Source: Pseudomonadales bacterium (GTDB lineage: Bacteria; Pseudomonadota; Gammaproteobacteria; Pseudomonadales; Halieaceae). Taken from it: a DNA stretch of 64,000 nt. The stretch is from assembly GCA_024234815.1 (NCBI GenBank), contig JACKNO010000004.1, forward strand, positions 558,001 to 622,000, written 5' to 3'. Of the stretch, positions 61,428 through 64,000 are shown piece by piece. Made by a program: the position numbers and the translations under genes. Under the pieces are notes generated by a model. The model was not told the origin of the DNA, ran no database searches, and saw nothing but the letters and a program-made list of their open reading frames with translations. Each line of letters opens with the position of its first letter. The stretch's first letter is position 1.

Positions 61428-62750
61428 ATGCAGGTTTCTATAGAGACGACTTCGGGCCTGGAGCGTCGTTTGACCGTTGGCGTACCGGCAGAGCGTATAG
61501 AGTCCGAGATTAATAACAGACTGCAAAAGGCAGCTGGCAGTGTGCGTCTTGCGGGTTTTCGCCCGGGCAAGGTTCCCATGAAGGTCATGCGCCAGCGCTT
61601 CGGTGCGGGAGTGCGCCAGGAAGTCGTGGGCGAGGTGATGAGCCAGTCCTTCCAGGAGGCGGTCATGCAGGAGCAACTGCGTCCGGCCGGACAGCCCAGT
61701 ATCGAGCCCAGGAACCTTGAAGCAGGCAAGGATCTGGAATACATCGCCACCTTCGAAGTTTTCCCCGAGGTCGAAATCGTTGAAATGAAGGACTTCGAGG
61801 TGGAAAAGCCTATCGCGGAGGTTACGGAGGAGGATGTCGATAACATCATCAATGTTTTCCGCAAGCAGCAGGGCAGTTGGGAAGTTGTAGAAAGAGCCGC
61901 GGCAGAGGGTGACAAGGTCAATATTGACTACATAGGCACCCGCGACGGCGAGGAATTCGAAGGTGGCAGCGCCAGCGGCAGTGATCTGGAACTTGGTTCG
62001 GGGCGTATGATTCCAGGGTTTGAAGACGGTATCGCGGGCATGAAGGCGGGTGAGGAGAAAACACTACAACTCAGTTTTCCCGAGGAATACCACAAGGAAG
62101 AGCTGAAAGGCGCGGCGGTAGAATTCAAAGTCACACTGAACAGTGTAAGCGAGTTGGTACCGGCAGAACTGGACGAGAAACTGTTTGCCCAGTATGGCGT
62201 TGACGAGGGTGGCCTTGAGGTTTTTCGCGATGAAGTTAAGCAAAATATGTCGCGTGAGCTCAAGAATGCTGTGCAGGGCAAAATGAAGCAGCAGGTCATG
62301 GATGCTGTCGCGGCTGCCCACGAGTCGCTGGAAGTGCCGCGAGCCCTGATAGACCGCGAAGTAGGCGCCCTGCGCCAGCAAATGTTCCAGCAGTTTGGTG
62401 GGGCCGGCGGCCAGAATCTTGACCTTGAATCCCTGCTGCCGGACGAAATGTTCAGGGAAAATGCGGAGCGGCGGGTACGCCTTGGGCTGGTGCTGGCGGA
62501 ACTGGTTAGCAAGTTTGCACTCTCGGTTGACGCGGCGAAAGTGCGTGAAACCATAGAGGAAATGGCGTCTACCTACCAGGACCCTGAAGAGGTTATAAAC
62601 TGGTACTACTCAAACCAAGAGCAACTCGCGGCGGTGGAATCCAGGGTGCTGGAAGACCAGATGGTTGAAAAGCTGCTTGAGAGTGCCCATATCGTTGAGA
62701 AGCAGTGCAGTTATCAGGAGGCGCTTGCCCAGGGTCAGAGTGACGCCTGA
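61428..62750 (+). CDS. tig: Trigger factor
   Basis: 440 residues. Ribosome-binding N-terminal domain with the signature GFRPGKVPMKVMRQRFG, a FKBP-type peptidyl-prolyl isomerase domain (about 150-245, DKVNIDYIGTRDGEEFEGG), and a helical C-terminal domain. It binds nascent chains at the ribosome tunnel exit. Followed by clpP and clpX, the standard cluster. Confidence 0.97.
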   Translation: MQVSIETTSGLERRLTVGVPAERIESEINNRLQKAAGSVRLAGFRPGKVPMKVMRQRFGAGVRQEVVGEVMSQSFQEAVMQEQLRPAGQPSIEPRNLEAGKDLEYIATFEVFPEVEIVEMKDFEVEKPIAEVTEEDVDNIINVFRKQQGSWEVVERAAAEGDKVNIDYIGTRDGEEFEGGSASGSDLELGSGRMIPGFEDGIAGMKAGEEKTLQLSFPEEYHKEELKGAAVEFKVTLNSVSELVPAELDEKLFAQYGVDEGGLEVFRDEVKQNMSRELKNAVQGKMKQQVMDAVAAAHESLEVPRALIDREVGALRQQMFQQFGGAGGQNLDLESLLPDEMFRENAERRVRLGLVLAELVSKFALSVDAAKVRETIEEMASTYQDPEEVINWYYSNQEQLAAVESRVLEDQMVEKLLESAHIVEKQCSYQEALAQGQSDA

Positions 62751-62815
62751 CCACGCGCCTGCGCAGCGGATCTGCTCTAAAATATTTGATAGACCTTAAC
62801 CAGGGGAAGGTACGC

Positions 62816-63463
62816 ATGTCATTTCAGTTTGATGGGCAAAACAAAAATACAATCAACAACCTGGGCCTCATTCCCATGGTCGTTGAGCAGACGGCGCGCG
62901 GTGAGCGCTCCTACGATATCTATTCCCGGCTGCTGAAGGAGCGGGTAATTTTTGTGGTGGGCCCGGTAGAGGATCACATGGCGAACCTGATTGTCGCCCA
63001 GCTCCTGTTCCTCGAATCTGAAAACCCGGACAAGGACATCCACCTGTACATCAATTCCCCGGGTGGCTCGGTCACGGCAGGGCTTTCTATATACGACACA
63101 ATGCAATTCATCAAGCCGGATGTAAGCACAATGTGCATCGGTCAGGCGGCATCCATGGGTGCTTTCCTGCTGTGCGGTGGCACCAAGGGTAAGCGGTACT
63201 GCCTGCCAAACTCCCGCACGATGATTCACCAGCCCAGCGGGGGCGCCCAGGGCCAGGCTACCGATATCGAAATTCAGGCCAAGGAAATTCTGATCATTCG
63301 CGAACGCCTCAATTCATTGATGGCGGCGCATACCGGGCAAAGCCTTGAGGTCATCGAACGCGATACCGAGCGGGACCGCTTCATGAATGCGGAGCAGAGC
63401 AAGGAATACGGCCTGATTGACGAAGTATTGAACAGCCGGGCAGTGGCCGTTACCGCAAAGTAA
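62816..63463 (+). CDS. clpP: ClpP protease subunit
   Basis: 215 residues from ATG 62816, which has GGGGAAGG upstream. Serine protease triad: Ser113 (GQAASMGAF), His138 (MIHQPSGG) and Asp187. It forms the double-heptamer chamber that works with ClpX and ClpA. clpX follows 168 bp later. Confidence 0.98.
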   Translation: MSFQFDGQNKNTINNLGLIPMVVEQTARGERSYDIYSRLLKERVIFVVGPVEDHMANLIVAQLLFLESENPDKDIHLYINSPGGSVTAGLSIYDTMQFIKPDVSTMCIGQAASMGAFLLCGGTKGKRYCLPNSRTMIHQPSGGAQGQATDIEIQAKEILIIRERLNSLMAAHTGQSLEVIERDTERDRFMNAEQSKEYGLIDEVLNSRAVAVTAK

Positions 63464-63631
63464 CCCGTACCTGGGGACAGCGGGTTTGCGGGCAGTATGC
63501 CAGCGCACCCGCTCACACGGTACCGGGATATCATCGTTTAAGCCCGCATAGGGCTTGCAAATAGCTGTAAAAGACATCATCGTAGGACTCAGGGTGATGA
63601 GGCATCGATTTAGAGGGCGCAGGGCGGTCGA

Positions 63632-64000
63632 ATGAGCGAAAAAACCACCAATTCAAGCGACGGCGGGAAGCTGCTTTACTGCTCCTTCTGCGGCAAAAGC
63701 CAACATGAGGTGCGCAAGCTGATCGCAGGGCCATCCGTGTTCATCTGTGATGAATGCGTAGATTTGTGCAACGACATCATCCGTGAGGAAGTGCAGGATG
63801 ACAGCTCGGATTCGGGCCAGGATCATCTGCCGGTCCCAAAGGAAATCAACGCCATTCTGGACGAGTATGTCATCGGTCAGGCTCGTGCCAAAAAGGTACT
63901 TTCTGTTGCGGTATACAACCACTACAAGCGCCTGCGCCACAGCCAGGGGCGCAGCCAGGACGTGGAACTCGGCAAAAGCAATATCCTGCTGGTTGGCCCC
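63632..64000 (+). CDS. clpX: ClpX ATPase, N-terminal part (continues beyond window)
   Basis: The first 123 codons of clpX. The zinc-binding domain has the four cysteines CSFC and CDECVDLC; then PVPKEINAILDEYVIGQARAKKVLSVAVYNHYKR, the conserved lead-in to the AAA+ core. The sequence stops at LVGP, just before the Walker A lysine. It unfolds substrates for ClpP. Confidence 0.97.
   Translation, partial: MSEKTTNSSDGGKLLYCSFCGKSQHEVRKLIAGPSVFICDECVDLCNDIIREEVQDDSSDSGQDHLPVPKEINAILDEYVIGQARAKKVLSVAVYNHYKRLRHSQGRSQDVELGKSNILLVGP

Noticed and set aside
1..64000. Mobile elements, prophage, CRISPR, restriction or toxin-antitoxin systems
   Set aside because: No transposase, integrase, cas, methylase/nuclease or toxin-like gene and no regularly spaced repeats were seen.

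Overview
The window is a dense, GC-rich bacterial chromosome segment that is almost wholly housekeeping DNA. Gene order points to a gammaproteobacterium. The series topA, lexA, mtnP, csiV, mfd, gap, nqrABCDEF, apbE, nqrM, lolCDE, DUF2062, comEC, exbBD, lpxK, kdsB, ptp, murB, then rne, rluC, HAD, maf, yceD, rpmF, fabD, fabG, acpP, fabF, pabC, mltG, tmk, holB, pilZ matches, from memory, one long Pseudomonas block. The Na+-pumping NADH dehydrogenase suggests a marine lineage. A Cellvibrionales/Halieaceae-like organism is my best guess; this is inference, since no rRNA gene or other decisive marker is present. I found no transposase, integrase, phage gene, CRISPR array or restriction system.

Layout. 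1-4.8 kb: tail of a MoxR ATPase with its VWA partner, a TrmH-type methyltransferase, an IclR regulator, a glutaredoxin-like protein, a Usp protein and an unknown membrane protein. 5-9.7 kb: topA, two small unknown genes, and lexA with its own LexA boxes. 10-17 kb: mtnP, csiV, mfd and a long gap gene. 17.3-24.5 kb: the complete Na+-NQR operon with its two maturation genes, apbE (flavin transferase) and nqrM (iron delivery). 24.5-27.7 kb: lolCDE, lipoprotein release. 28-37 kb: comEC, exbBD, msbA, lpxK, kdsB, ptp and murB, an envelope block (lipid A transport, lipid A kinase, CMP-Kdo synthesis, peptidoglycan). 37-40 kb: uvrC, pgsA, tRNA-Gly and tRNA-Cys. 40.4-43.9 kb: a secreted BNR-repeat protein and an RND exporter. 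44-50 kb: tRNA-Ser, rne, rluC, a HAD phosphatase and maf. 50-58.4 kb: yceD, rpmF, fabD, fabG, acpP, fabF, pabC, mltG, tmk, holB and pilZ. 58.7-61.1 kb: a GH84 N-acetylglucosaminidase-like gene and a phosphomannose-isomerase-like cupin gene, both foreign to the expected order. 61.2-64 kb: tRNA-Leu, tig, clpP and the start of clpX.

The most interesting points are departures from the expected order and short non-coding signals. plsX is missing between rpmF and fabD. A cytoplasmic GH84/cupin pair follows pilZ where tatD was expected, while nagZ is absent near mtnP. A leftward terminator after pilZ has no gene feeding it, which suggests a small RNA. tRNA-Gly is flanked by broken copies of itself. 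A strong terminator lies inside the 5' coding end of apbE. A near-consensus promoter places the yceD transcript start almost on its ATG. I did not find a clearly new defence, mobile or biosynthetic system; the GH84/cupin pair and the orphan transcript are the best leads.
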